NCBI GenBank assembly: GCA_025506515.1
Contig: CM046457.1
Coordinates: 41,411,541-41,475,540, forward strand
From: Flaveria trinervia
Lineage: Eukaryota; Streptophyta; Magnoliopsida; Asterales; Asteraceae
Direction: 5' to 3'
Length of the DNA stretch: 64,000 nt
Both the position numbers and the translations under genes were made by a program. The notes beneath the pieces were generated by a model. The model saw nothing but the letters and a program-made list of their open reading frames with translations. It made no database searches and was not told the DNA's origin. Positions 44,985-58,900 of the stretch are shown here, piece by piece (position 1 is the first letter of the stretch; each line of letters starts with the position of its first letter).

Positions 44985-46680
44985 GGCAGGAGGAAGGTCT
45001 ACAGGGGAGGAGAAGCAGGTGAAAACCCACTGTCAGGCGGCTGTTCGGGCATCTAGCAATGAGGACTATGTGGCGCAGTCCACGAAGGAGATTGCGCCAC
45101 AATGATAGCGACTCAGATACTGAGACAGATAGATGGCTCCCCGCTGATGAGTTAGATGATGATGACAGTGGTGATGGTGGAGACTCTAGCCCACTTCATT
45201 TAGGGCCACACTACAGATGTTACACCTCCACACCCACTCATGGAGATGCTACCATAGCTGCTTTCCATCAGGGATTTTGTCCTCCTGAGGAGGAGGAGGA
45301 GGAGGGGGATAAGGAGCCACTGAATCGTAAGGTGGCGCAGCAAGGTTGTTGCCACCGAAAGAGGGATCAGGTGGTAGGTGGACGCCCGGCAAGTCTGGGG
45401 AGACTATGACTGATCCTACCTACACCCCAGCTCAGTCCAGCATCCCCAGGGGAGCATCCTCCTCGAGGAGTTCGAGGGAAAAGAGGATGGCTCAGCCCCA
45501 TGGGATGAAGCCCAAGAGACGAAGGTACACGATGATCACAGCATCTTCCCGCACTTCCACCACCACCACCACTACTACTACACACCCACCATTTCCCCCA
45601 CCATCCAGCTACAACTACCTCAGCCACCACCACTACTACCACTACACCCACTCAAATACACCACCCATCTTCACCACTTCCACCACTACCACCACCAGCC
45701 ACCAAGCAGGACCATCATTCCACCTATCATTCCCCATAAGATCATCTCTACCTCCCAGAGCATTATCCAGAGTATGCTGACAAAGAGGAAATGTAGTCCC
45801 CAATCTGGGTGACACTCTTGTCAGTGATACGTTTGAGAAACTGGATCGGATGGAGCAAGAGTCAGAGAAGAATCTGGATCAAGCCCAAGCCTCAGACACT
45901 GATGTCAACATTAAAAAGACTGAATGGGCAGCTTGTTTTGCAGAGATCCGAGTCCAACGCGCTGCTCCAAAGTCGAGTGCCTACACAAAGCTCTACAAAG
46001 TGAAGAAGCATCTGAAGGTGTCAGGAAAGATTATAGCGTGGGCATATTTGTGATGAATTAAATGTATATGCTGTCAAGAGGGAGAAGGGAATCGAGTACT
46101 TCAGATTCCACATGATTTGAAGACTCTCCCTAGTTTTGACCTCAACCAGCTGGCCAAATTAAAGTTGCTATATGCTAATCCAAGGCAAATGTCAGGCTGG
46201 TTTGAGGCTGCATTACAGAAAGAGTATCACACCAGGTGGGTCAACTTCAAACCTCAACAACCAACGAGGTATATCAGAATGTCTAAAGTTGATGCATTAC
46301 TGGAAAACCAAAGATAGTGCTGAAATGGAGTCCTCCACGCACGATGTTAAGAATCCCTCTAAGGAAATGCCACAGGACTTCACTCCACACTTTAAGTGGT
46401 AGTACTATGACCGGAGAACGGGTGAAGCTGTTATAGTCTTGCAAAAAAGGGCAAAAATGGATACGATTTGGGTATTTGACCCAATGTGGCTAACTAACTT
46501 GTCGGCTGATGATGTATACACATTGTACAAGTGGCCACTATTTTATGATCGCAAGACATTGTACAAGCCCTCCAATTTCAAAACATTATAGGCTCTGTTT
46601 TGTATTTGAGTACACGCGGAGCTACAAGAGAGGAAGTACAAGAAGTTTGAAGACCTGATGAAGAATGTTAGACAATAGAG
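44985..46680 (+). pseudogene. Retroelement accessory ORF3-like frame, 5' end lost in gap
   Basis: Pieces in different frames: an acidic stretch (DSDSDTETDRWLPADELDDD, 45105-45180; EEEEEEGDKEP, 45290), Ser/Thr/His/Pro-rich low complexity (45440-45770), a helical piece (TFEKLDRMEQESEKNLDQAQ, 45830) and LAKLKLLYANPRQMSGWFEA (46150-46210). Then comes KWxYYDRRTGEAVIVLQKRA (46392-46450) with a stop at the third position, and FDPMWLTNLSADDVYTLYKW (46475). The acidic part, low complexity, helices and W-x-Y terminus resemble copia A ORF3, and a PPT plus LTR follow. I therefore read it as the accessory ORF of a third copia family. The function is unknown. Confidence 0.5.
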
Positions 46681-46687
46681 TAACTAG

Positions 46688-46701
46688 GTCATGGGGGAGT
46701 T
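46688..46701 (+). other. Polypurine tract before the 46.7-kb LTR
   Basis: GGTCATGGGGGAGT, of the same AGGGGGAG/TGGGGGAG type as in copia A and B, directly precedes a TG dinucleotide that opens a plausible LTR. Confidence 0.6.
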
Positions 46702-47425
46702 TGTAGATACATGTGTACCTAGTTTAGGAGCTCAATGTAAATGTCTTTCATGTCTTACATATATGTAAAGAATGGGTATGAATGAAATGTATGTGTTTGT
46801 GTGCTTATAATGTTTAATATTTCATTGATTATTGTGTGATAAGCATATTAAACTAACTATTTAGGTTTGTGGTTGTTTACATAGTTCTTAGTTATAATGA
46901 TTGAGAAACATGCTTAAACTAATCGTGTGAAGTTCTCATGTGAATGGACCATGCTAATGGACCATACGCATGAATACCTCATGCTAATGAACCAGTCACA
47001 CGACTGGAGCAAGGAGACTGGATCAGTCGCACGAGTGTAACATAAGATTGACTCAGTCGCATGACTGGACATTCTGCGGATGGATCAACCGCATGCTTCA
47101 ATCGCACGACTGAACCATGCAACTAGGTTAGGTCGCACGAATGGAAAACCCTAACCCATAAATACCACTTAATTCGTGGAAAAACATAACAATTCGAATC
47201 CTTACGCACTAAATCATACCCTAGCATCCAAAGACCTAAGATAACCTGTTCCAAGTTCATAGATCGTAGATAATCATCCTACAATCATTCTTAACATTTA
47301 GTTCATTCTTAGATTGATTATACTTGCGTTCTCACTTATTGGATCGCCAATCAAATAGGATTCCGCACTATTTGGTTGGTATACACGTAAATCAGTTAGT
47401 ACTCTGTACCTAAACGGTCCTAACA
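46702..47425 (+). repeat. Putative copia 3' LTR
   Basis: Begins TGTAGATACATGTG after a PPT and ends CGGTCCTAACA. It contains a TATA-like CATAAATACC (about 47157) and ends with an ATTCCGCAC... segment similar in position to that in copia B. The 5' mate is not in the window, so the borders are inferred. From 46935 to 47145 it carries palindromic repeats of the form CAGTCGCACGACTG. Confidence 0.55.
46935..47145. repeat. CAGTCGCACGACTG palindromic repeats
   Basis: At least six degenerate copies of CAGTCG-CA-CGACTG or half sites, spaced about 25-35 bp apart. Each full unit is an inverted repeat able to form a 6-bp stem. Confidence 0.6.
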
Positions 47426-47561
47426 TTTTCCTTATTCTATTCATAACTAAGATGCATTATAAAAATTAGGTTATATTGTGATGTATCAAATAATGGTTAT
47501 TTGCATGACACCAGCAAATAAGTTATTTTCAAGTGAAATTATAGATGGCTCAAGTACCTCT

Positions 47562-49361
47562 TGTAACACCCGAAATTTTAAAAGATGAGAAAAAGTGACG
47601 AAAAAGAAAGAAAATCCAAATAACCCAAGTTGAGGGGTTAAAGTTGTAATGGGACAAATTTTATATTATTTTGTACAAAAGTGGGTGTGGTCGCTCGCAC
47701 CCATGTTCCATCAACTTTTTTTCATTTGGATTTTAGAGAGAAAAATGAGCTTTCATCGGTTTGAGAGAGAAGAAGAAGAGAAGATTGGATTTAAGGTGTT
47801 TGAACTCATAAACTCTCAGGTTTGGAGGAGTTTTGCCCTGAGGTTGCAAGAGATGAGTTCTAGATCCCTGATTTTTAAATGTTTTAACTTGTTTTGGGCC
47901 TGGAAAATGCATGTTGTAATGTTTTTTTTAATGTTGGGTGTGTACCCGTATGATTGTGTGTGGCCTTATTGGGTGGGTGTATGTTTGGGAAGGATTTTGG
48001 CTATGTTCATGATTTATGCTTGTTATGATGCTTAGTATGTTAAAATCATGGCTAAGAGCAAGTTAGAATGATGATTTGGGGACTAAAAACTGATGTATGT
48101 TAAAATTTAGTTGTTCATGTGCCCAAATAATGTCCATGCGCCTAGAATTATGCACAGGCGCCTAAGTGTTCTCATGCGCCTAAGTCTACTCAAATGCCTA
48201 AGTGCTCATAGCCTAAGTCAGGCCCATACACCTACATAGTACCCATACGCCTAAAGAGTTGCCCAGACACCTAAGTGTTGGTCATGTGCCCGTATAGTGC
48301 TCATGCTCCCAAAACCTGCACGTACGCCCAAGTTTTTCCCATGCGCCTAAGTGTTCCCATGCCCTAAGCAGTCAAGCGCTCGCATAGTGACCATGCACCT
48401 GCATAGTGCTCATGCGCCCAACGCCTTAGAAAATATTCTGAATTTTTGGGAAAAAGGATTTTTAAGCTATGACTTGGAATGTTTCGGGGATGATGTATGT
48501 GATGTTATGCATGCTCATGATCTGTTTCTTTATGCTCCTTATTACGTATTATTACGTTGCTTTACGTGACGTGATTATGTTTTTGAACATAAAATATTAT
48601 CATAACGAAGCGAAAGATCTAAGATTATGAAGGTGGAACATAATGAACGAACAAATGAAAGTCTTGCAAGCAAATGTAAGGAGGTTCACAACTCAATAAG
48701 AGTTGTTAGCTTAACTGTGTGTCATACAGCATGCGATCTTGGCTAACCCATGAAGGTTCACACACAGGGAAGTCAGTCTTGGTAACTACTCCATATGTGT
48801 GATATGGGATCTTTGTCGCTTAACCCTAGATAGTTGGCTTTATGCCAAGAGGGGGGGGGGTTTAGCATATGACGGGATCTAGATAGAAGTGAAAGATAAT
48901 GTAAAGTGTTGAAATGTACGAAACGTGTGATACGAACGAAATGAACGACGAAAGAAGATAATAAATATTACCTTGATGTATGATCGTGTGCGAAAATAAG
49001 ATAATATTTAACAAATGGAAGACAATATATACTTTTATAAAATTAGAACTCAATCAGTGACGCGACTTTTATGTATTTACAGTTGGCAGGTAGTTGTTGC
49101 TGAGGATGACACGGGGTGAAGCTACTTGGAAATTTTGGATGGCATCCATTTTATGTAATAATGATGTTTTGCGTTGTAATGCACCGAGTGATGTTTTGTA
49201 ATGTTAACAACGATGCATTATTTAGCAAAAACAATTATTAATCTATGAAATTGTTTTGTTAAATTATTTCACTACAATATTTTAGTAAATGATTATGAGG
49301 TTTTTAAATATCATATGCGATGAATGTCCAACTGTGAATGTTTTGGGAATGGGGACTTACA
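47562..49361 (+). mobile_element. Gypsy solo LTR
   Basis: TGTAACACCCGAAAT to GGGGACTTACA, 1800 bp, flanked by CCTCT on both sides (47557-47561 and 49362-49366). Internal modules match gypsy-1: hairpin 47682-47703, CATGCGCC minisatellite 48116-48425, and the GAACTCAATC 3' block at 49046. No internal region is present, so it is the product of recombination between two LTRs. A run of ten G lies at 48851-48860. Confidence 0.93.
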
Positions 49362-49366
49362 CCTCT

Positions 49367-52300
49367 TTACGATATGCAATACAAGCTTTCACAGTTTCAC
49401 AACTTTATCAAAAAAATACAAATAAAAAACACACCGGATCACTGTTACATAAACTTATGACCTGGTAGTTTAATAATTTTTGAATGATTTTAGATAAATT
49501 AGTAAAGTCAATTCATTATTATGTATTATAATGAAACTAATGAGAAAAATATGATCTATATTATGTATTACTATCTGAAACTAAAATGTGTAATTATTTT
49601 AGTAGAAATTACCCACTTTCTACTCTGAGTTTTCTAATCGCATCTAAAGTTGACTCTTCTCTTCGGTTCCACCCTAACGACAAAACATAGAAACTAAAAC
49701 TACAAAATCAACAGGGTATTACTATCTGAATCAAGTATTTGATGAAAAAATGTCTATGTCTATAATTCAAGAGATTGTTTATTCATACTTTTTTGCACAT
49801 AACTAAAATCACTCATTTAGGTAAACCAGTGAAAATAACAACCCTGCACTTGATCATGCTTGCTCTCTGGTATGAGATATAATTTTAGGTTTATTCCTAT
49901 CTGCATATATGCTAGAATAAAAAATCGATGGGAACTCGACCCACGTGTTGAACTCGACCCAAATCACCTATGAATACTCACTTCTCAGCATCTGCAAAGT
50001 AAATACCAAGATGTTAAAATGAGGTTGAGCAATTTAAAAATACACCCCAAATAGATCTTAACTAAACATGTCAAATTTACTAGTGTTTGCGTATAGATTA
50101 ATTAAATAGGTTTATCTGATACCTTGTATAAGTTTCTAGCCTTAGATTTTTTTACCATACATAAGAAGACAAGAAGAATAAGATGACCAGATCCTAGGCA
50201 CTCTAAACACCCAGAAAAATTACGAAAAAACCTGCATCGAAAGCAATTAGATGAAAGGCGTGGCACAATCAGGCGTGGCACAATCAGGCGCGCATGGGTG
50301 GCAATGTGGATCTCTCAAACATGTGGAAGGAGATGGAGTGGTATACTTGTTTACCTAATTGTTGCAATGCAGAAGTTCTTGAGAAAAGTTTGGAACCACC
50401 ATCTCTGCTGCCGTTTGAACCGCTGGAGTGATCCATGCATGAAAACGACCACACAACCACAAACCGGTGATTATCAAGCATTTAAACGCCCAGAAAGTCG
50501 ATTAGGGTTTGGAGATTTGCCTTGATCGTAGTGATATGCCCGAAAGAGAACATGCACCTCCCGATCTTAAGCCGGAAAACTATGTTGCCGTCATCGAGGT
50601 CGTGCAACCTTGCTTGAAAGAATGCAGATCTCAATGGCAAAAGAAGCCGACAACGATTACAGGAGAAAAACATGGCTTATAATCAGTACTACACGTAACT
50701 GAATCAACAAAAGCTTGCCATGCATAACCATACCACTACTCATTCCCTTTTAAAATTAACTATAGGATCGGATAATCATCACACGTTTAATCTTGATTTT
50801 GGTTTTGCGTTTAAAACATATATAAAGACATATTTGATAGCATTACTTAGGTATGAAACTTTAGGATTATATTACAATGATGAAATAGTCATATGTAATA
50901 TCTTAGGCTTACATATCCAGACCATCATAAATAGCTTGTTTTGTGGATGACTTCCAACTTTTTTTCTATCAAAATAGCCATTATTAATCATCTATGCATT
51001 CTTGACCTATAAGATAAATACATACACTTATTTCTTTGATTTTTTAAATACATAAGCAGTTATGTAGCCACATAGTCACCTCCTTTTTGTTTCACGCTAC
51101 ATCATGTCAGGACTACGTACAAAGTGTTTATGAAGTTTTCTACTTTAAAACTAGATTTGCATACAATGTGTCCTATATGCATGCGTGATTTGTATCTAAA
51201 CTACTTTGTATACATATCATTTTACATAAATGAGCATGCTTACATATATATAGACACATGTTACTATAGGTATTAAATAGTATTACTTTACTTAAATAAT
51301 AACGTCGGTAGCATTATTATGGATAAGCATCATAAATTTATTATTTCATATTAATATTTGTAACATACTCACTTGATCATATTCTAATTGTATCTAAAAT
51401 ATGTTAGTGTATTGTGTCAATATATGTCACACAACACCACCCCTATGTTATGCCTTAGTATCTATATAGCCAACATTCTTTTGTGTGTTGTATAGTAAAC
51501 ACAAACAAGAATTACACCAAAGCCCTAACCACAAAAACCTAACTCTACCATGAGAGTGGTTTTGTATTGATACCTAATTTTTCAACTTAGGTCACTACAC
51601 CAAAGACTTATTTTAATAATCATTTCCTTATTCTCATACCAAAATGCCATTAGTTTAATCTCATCATAATTTAGAGTGAAGAAAGAATTAAAGAGCAAAC
51701 TCATTTAACTCTGAATTTACTCTACAATCTATCAACTAAGTGTTGTTATAGCATAAGTCGGGGTTTACTGCCATAACTGTCTTAAGCCGAAATGTCATCA
51801 ACTAAATGAATTAACCACATCAATGCACACACAACCTAACTTAATTATATTCATGTTAGGTTCATATCCTTTCTAATACATTATTGATACAACAGTTTTT
51901 TAACTCCTTCAGTAACATAATACATTTGATATGACATGAAATCTGTAATATCATTAGATAAGAGAATTATTGAACATGATACTCAAAAACCACCCAAAAG
52001 ATGCAGACTAGGCTAGGGAAACCTTGACCATTGAACTAGTTACACAAGCCAGAAAAAAGGAGCATCAACACCCAACAAATTCTTAATATAGATTCACAGG
52101 CATCTTTTAGATCTCAAGAGTCAAAAATGGCACCAAACTGAATATTTTGCTCATAGAACACTAGCAATTTTACCAAAAAGAAAAAAAAGAAAAGAAAAAA
52201 AGACTTGGCAAACTCTGGAAGCCAGAAGGTATAACCACTCCAAACTGTTCCAGTTTAACTGATGAAAGAATCACAACGTTCTCGAAACTAAGATAAAGAT

Positions 52301-52933
52301 CATAGCAGGGTCAGAGTGGATTGGGGTGAAGATGACATGCAATGGTAACATCTTGCGCAGTTGCATGATGGCAAATTGTGTGATTGTGGTGAGAATGTTT
52401 TAACCTGCGGAAAACACGCTCTAAGCAAGCGGAGTTAAAATTAGAGGCTGCTTGTGTGCTTAAAAAGATAAACCATCTGGCTGAAGTTGACCTACAAAAA
52501 CATTCTGAAAGAACAAAAGTATTTATGTCAGCCTTTTAATGCCAAATAGCTAGGTACAAAATGTGGGAAGATATGGAGGGAGAGAATAATAAACAAAACG
52601 TTAGAACCACCCTGATTTACAAGGAAAGCGTATAACTCTAAATTTAAAAATTTCTATCCAGTAGATTTCTAAAATAGTTGTTTATATTTATGGAGGAATT
52701 TAGATGTTTTAATATACTGAACTAGTCAAATTAGAAAAAGTTGAAAGAAAAGGAACAGATTGAACTGGCTGCCCAAAGACTCTTTAATGCATATAACATT
52801 TAAAACTGTATGTTTTATCTTCATTTGTGTAAATCAAAACTCAAAAATAATGTGTAGATTTTTTAGAAAGTGCAAAGGATTGTCCAAATACCTTTAAAAT
52901 GGAGCATTTTAATACCTTTAAAATGGCTCAAGT
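49367..52933. other. Intergenic AT-rich DNA downstream of the TCX gene
   Basis: No convincing gene, RNA or element. A 15-bp direct duplication (GGCGTGGCACAATCA) lies at about 50258-50287. The part near 52200-52933 may include the 3' UTR of the TCX gene, but I cannot place a polyadenylation site with confidence. Confidence 0.5.
50355..50436 (-). other. Possible first exon of an unidentified gene or gene fragment
   Basis: On the minus strand, an AAACCCTAATC motif of the kind found near plant gene starts (about 50500) precedes ATG 50436. The frame reads MDHSSGSNGSRDGGSKLFSR then TSALQQL, and a plausible donor (AG/GTAAACAAG) follows at 50354. No downstream exon was found. It may be a chance frame or a relic. 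Confidence 0.2.
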
Positions 52934-55900
52934 TTAAAGGGTGTTATCTGGAGGAGGAAGATTTGAAGTCTGTTTGGAATCAATGCATGGAGTGAGAGGA
53001 GGGAAAGAAGGAATCGCCTTCAAGATGAACTTCCTGCCACTTTTTAAAGTGCTTGAACCAAGCTCATGCAAACGAATTCTAGGTGGAGAAACTCGCTTCT
53101 TATTTGGTGATGATGATGCTACTTTCACCTTATCATGTTGTTGGATAGAAGAATCTTTTAGTATATTGGGTGTATCATCGTCATCGATGTTAGAAGACAG
53201 TTTAGCCCCACCAAACAGAGTCACTGGAGAGACAGAGGAGCCATGGAAACCAAGGGAAGAGAACCTCATACGGCTAGGAGGTAGCACTTGAGCTCTTGAA
53301 GTGCTTGAGCTTGACCAGTCTCCAGGTGAGAATTCATCCATATATTCACCATTGGGATAGAATTCTTGATCTGTTTGGACAATCTTGTTACTTGCTTCTG
53401 TCATCATGTCAAAGCTAGAAGAATCATTAGATCTGGGAGTGGTGGTCACATATGGAGGGCATTCAGATTCTGGTGATGGGGCGTATCTTCCAGGAAAAGC
53501 ACGATCGTCTGAGGCATCATTTCCATGTCTAAACAAGAAAATAACATCTCAAGTAAATTTCATATTTATAAACTCTTCACATTTAGAAGTTTGGTTAAAA
53601 TTTATGATTTACATCTTACGTTGAACATTGAAATGATGGCGTCTGAGGAGACAAATTGGCTGGTTTATGGAACTCAGGAAGAGAGGATCTCGACCTAATG
53701 GGGACCATTTTGAGTTTTTTGTCATCAAATGAATCACTTACATTCTCATTAACAGATTCCATACGAATTTCTCTAATCAAGCTGCTTACTGAGATGGACA
53801 TAAGAATGTGATTAGAAAAGCAAGGGAAAAAATACATCAGAAATTTCAAGGTAAACATGAATAGCAATCTTGCTTCCTAGTTCCTAGTTTGCTAGCTTAG
53901 GAAGATATCAATTGTCCTTTTTAATAGGGTGACCAAACACTTCTACAGATAATACACCATAAGTTTAAAAAAACAAAAATATAGAATCCCAACAAATGGT
54001 AGACAACACTTTATGAGTTTTTAAGGAAATCAATAGGAAGAGCATAAATGCAATGACTACAAGTGGCTAGAAAAGTGTTAGTTAGTGTGTTTGTCAAGGT
54101 TGTTCATGACAAGTCCACTACTTTGGAACTGTTTTTTAGCAGCTTGCATGGACATACAAATTCTAGACAAGTATTATTGCGCCATCACTGTCTCATGTGA
54201 TGTCTAATAACAGGAATTAGATAAACAGCTGCAACATACTGTGTTTGGAAAATTCTGGTTATACAAATATATTATAGAAATGACCATGATAATGATATTT
54301 AAATCATTTAACACTGAAACTTTTATTAACATTAATAATTCAACAAGTTATTGAAGTCCGAATGGAATACTTGAAGAAATGTGATATCAACTCACAAAAC
54401 TCTAAGAACTTGAAAACTAAGCTTAATGATATAATTTTACATATCCTCTTCATAATCAGCTTTTCAATTATTTGAGGCCTAGTAACCAGAATCAAGCCCA
54501 TAGACTAAAAATTGATTGTTGCAACTTTGAATTACACCATGAGCATTCACCCAAGATTGCAAACGTGTGCTCAACGGTTCCATGGTTATCATCATTCCTT
54601 GCAACGGGACCATATGAAAGGACTAGTAACAAGATAGTGAAGATACTCAAGCAATCAAAAGGAATAGAGATATAAGTCAAGGATAGCTTGGTGTTTAATT
54701 AAAAAGAAATACAAGAAAAAAACCCAGCTATATGGATATTCCCCAACCCAAGCCTACATGTCCCTCCTTTGAGCTTCTTCAGATGACATTAGGTTGGGCA
54801 TTCAATACTTGGCTAATTGGTTTCTAGTTTTTTCCCTATCACATGATATCAATCAATTCATTTATAAATTATCATAATATCACTCAGAACACTATACACA
54901 CACACATGTAAACTTTGCCATCATAATCAGCACATCTCAACATTATGCTTTAAAAGTAATCCAAATTATCAGAAATGACAACTCAAAGATGGTAGGTTTG
55001 CATATCTACGCTAAATCTTGTTGCCATTAATATATAAATATTACCTCCTTTTATGCCATATATATTTTGACACCCTTCACAACGACATCCTTCGGAGCAT
55101 CCAACATTAGCCTATTGAGATGAATTATTTAGAATAGATAAATATGACTGAATGATGAAAACAAATAGCATCTAACATGAATTGAGCCATGTTCACCTGA
55201 TAACATTCACAATACTTTTTCATGCACATTGACTTCTTGCAGTTGCAACCCCTTTTGTGTCTTCCTGCAAGAGATGCCACTTGGTCTCCATCCTCCTGTA
55301 CACAATCATTAGTATTCATAGCTGCTTGTAGAAATCAAGATGAGATTAAGCAAGGTAATTGGATAAGTGCTTTGAAGCTGATTATAAAAAACATAATGAT
55401 CTAAGAAGCAACAACTGAACGTGTTGCAAGAGATACTGTTTAAATGCCCCTTATGTTGTTTCTGATAACCTTAATCTTGAGTGATTAATTATGAAAGTTC
55501 GAGGGTCTGTTTTGTCAATGTATTAAAAGTTTGTTTTTTTATTTTTGTTCAATGATTTTGAGTCTTTTTATGTAGTCGATGTTTTCCTTGTTTGCAAGAT
55601 TATGAGTCGGTCCAAATTAGGTTAAATAGGAGTAGATTGGTTTCTAATTCTTGTATCTGAACATTTTGATTTGAGTAATAGAAAGAGTTGTGGGTTGTCC
55701 TCCCCAAATCATCAGTGTTTGTGTGTTTGATTGAAAGGCCAATTTCCAACAGTTTCAAGTTGTAAAAATCAGATAACTAGTTAATTTAGGTGTTTGTTCA
55801 TTCTCATTCTTTGAGTAACTGATACATAACGTGACCAAAATGACGTTCTTCTATATAATTATTATAACTGTGCATTAAAAGTATGACAATCTATTTATAT

Positions 55901-58900
55901 TACCACATTAATACTGTTTATAGGTTATCTATTAATAAATTTTCATATAAATTATCATCTATAAAAATTAAAAATCTTCTTTTACCATAATAATATTAAG
56001 AAATGAAGATGAAACATAACTGTAAGAAATAATCAGTTTTGTTACAACTGGTATGAAATTGATTATCTGAAATAATAGCAGATAATCAGTTTCTCATCAC
56101 ACATTGAAACACTCCCTAAGAATCACATACCAACATCTGGCTTCTTGGAGGTTTTTTAGAGTGAGCAACAATCTTAGGAGCAAATGCAAGTGGATCACGT
56201 GATTCAATGTGTTGTCGTGTCTCGAGAACAGTATTTTCATATTCGGTCTGTTGAAGCAGCCTTGGCAGGAACAAGAATCAGCACATAAATTCCAGCAGCA
56301 AAGCAGTCACAGTATCTGCAACATAAATCGTTTTCTAATCCTCAATTTCAATGTAAAGTGTAAAGTCAAACACTAGATTGACCTACAGTTTCAAAACACT
56401 TGGTCTTCTTACAGTTGCAGTATTTGCAACCATCACCATTACTCTCTGCCTTCTTTCTGAAACATATAGAGTAACACATGAACATGTGAAAGGCACCAAA
56501 CTGCTTACACAAACCAGTTAGAGAAGATTAAAAATGTAGAGAAAACAAAGAGAAGCAGAAATTCTTATAGTGTTTCTACAAAAAGGTCAGTTTGGGTTAT
56601 CATTCATCTCTAAATGGCCAAACATACAGTTAAAAATAGCTAAAAAGAAAACAAGTCAAACAAATCAAAAGGCGCTTAAAGTCAATTCGAACACTTAGTC
56701 CCTTCACTAAGGATATTATTTATAGAATAGTTTCAATTATATTTTTATGAATTTAAAAAATGGTAGGTGCTACTAAACTACCCATTTTGCCTATTACCCC
56801 CTTTCCAAACTACCCATTTTGGCAGCAGGCTAAAGTTTACAGACAGCATAGCAAAAGGAATGGCTCAAAAGTCGGTGCATGGAAATACTTAAGTTAGAAA
56901 AAAAATAGATTATTATTGGTTTTTGTTTAAGTTTAATACATTTATTACTTTATGAGTTTGATAGAAAGACAACCAAGAATTGACCAGTCAAAGATATCCA
57001 TATATACTTTACCCGTTGCCCAAGGGCCCAACCTTCCCAACTCACTCATTTTGGCACCTATAGCATACACCATAAACTTAGTATCAGAGAGTATTTTACA
57101 AAATTAGATCAGTCAAATGGCATGAAGAAATACCTTTTCTTTTTGGGATTTGATCTGGCGGATGCATCAACTCTCTCAACTTGTTCAGAGTTAAGGCTTC
57201 CCTGATCAAACTTTTCTTGATATTCCACAATTTTCATGGATTCTGCATTAGTATAAGGAATTTGAAGTGCATATTCCTCACTTGTAGCTAAAACATTCTC
57301 CACTAAATTTGTATTGGATGAAACAGTAGGGCATTGTATGTTATCTTGCTTATGAGAACTAATAGATATCAACGTTTTCCCTCCACCACTTCGATATTTC
57401 AAAGGCTTGGCATTAACAATGCTATTCAAGTGCAAGCCTATACCTGAGGGCTTGGAAACATTTACATGAGAACCCCTAGTAGATTGAGACATAGAAGATT
57501 CTATGACTTCTGATATTGCAGCAGTGCTTGAGGAATTTGGGGAGCGATGATAATTTTCGACAATTCTGTCTTGAGCTGCCTCAAATTGAAGGCGTCTGCG
57601 CTTGCCAAGTTGACTTTTACCGACCTACACCAAGTATAGCAAGAATAAGAGAATTCTACTTTTGCATCCTTTTAAGTATATACATGAAATGAGCTAACAG
57701 AATTGTGTACCAACATTCAGCCACGCTTCAACAAGCTTAATCTTATAAATTGGTTCAAGGGCTAACAAAATTGTGCACCAACTTAATTGAAATGTTTGAG
57801 CACAGTAATTACCTTGATTTTACACTTATAACTAAGGGGTTGTTTGGCATCCTCTTAATCAACCTCTTAATGGTTCAGAGATCTGAATGGTTCAGCACTT
57901 AATGGTTCAGACAACTTGTTACACGAGCAAATGTCTGAATGGTTTAGACATTTGCCTTTGAATGGTTAAGCATTATACTAGTGCTGAATGGTTAAGAGGT
58001 CTAATGCTGAATGGGTCAGATGTTTGAATTTGAATAGTTAAACGATATACTAGCTCTTAACGGTTCATACTAGCTCTTAACGGTTCATACCTCTTAATGG
58101 TTCAAGCCTCTTATTGGTTCAGCACTTAATCATTTAGAAGTTGTCAAACACCCCTAAGAGTATGTCATGTAGCTTTTTAAGGACCAAGGTGTAACATGGA
58201 TCAAGTTGCCCAAGTGCCTATGATTGCACACAGCATGGTAAGAAAAGTGGACCCTTAACAAGAAACTGGACATGACTGGCAAAACCATTTTTTATTCAAA
58301 CTATTTTCTGTAGGCCTACATAGTAACAAAAAAACTTATGGATGTAATGTAAAGAGCCAGTACAGGAATTTAGGTGCAATTGATGAAAGGTAAAAGCATG
58401 TTTATCCTAAACTTTATGTGCATAACAACAATTATGGTGTTCACTCTATGCGCACAACAATTTGTTGGCAACACTGGAACCTATTCTCTTGTCATGATCC
58501 TAACACCCAAAATACACAGATAAATATAAAACCAACTAGTGGACGGTTCATTATGCAGCACAAAAGTAATTATAGATGAACACTTTTCTGTAATAATATT
58601 CTGTTAAAGAAGCGAAGGGGCACAAGCGATGTACACCTACCTGAGCCACTAGTGGTTGGTTACGTTGTTGTCCACAGATGGGAGATCTTGGCAAATACTA
58701 GTTTGCAAGCAACTGTTGTTTTCACACCATTATTCTCAACAGGTTTGGGACAGGACAATTCAAGGTCCTCTTGTTCTTGCTCAACATGTGTAGGTGATGT
58801 CAACACGTTATCATCTTCATATTTAAAGGTTTCCATAGATCCCTCTGGGTTAACTGAATCAAACATTTTGGTAAGGGCGTGTTTGAAATTTTTCGAACTA

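Noticed and set aside
44863..45105. Frames spanning the N gap
   Set aside because: They contain 34 undetermined residues and are artefacts of reading through Ns.
45540..45780. His/Thr/Pro-rich frame as a cell-wall or transcription factor protein
   Set aside because: Low complexity within a broken frame followed by PPT and LTR; context favours part of a retroelement accessory ORF.
48851..48860. Run of ten G in the solo LTR
   Set aside because: Considered as a structured G-rich element; a single homopolymer more likely reflects slippage or base-calling error.
50284..50673. Two minus-strand frames of 63-65 codons
   Set aside because: No homology or motif recognised; only the short MDHSSGSNG start with a donor-like site is listed, at low confidence.
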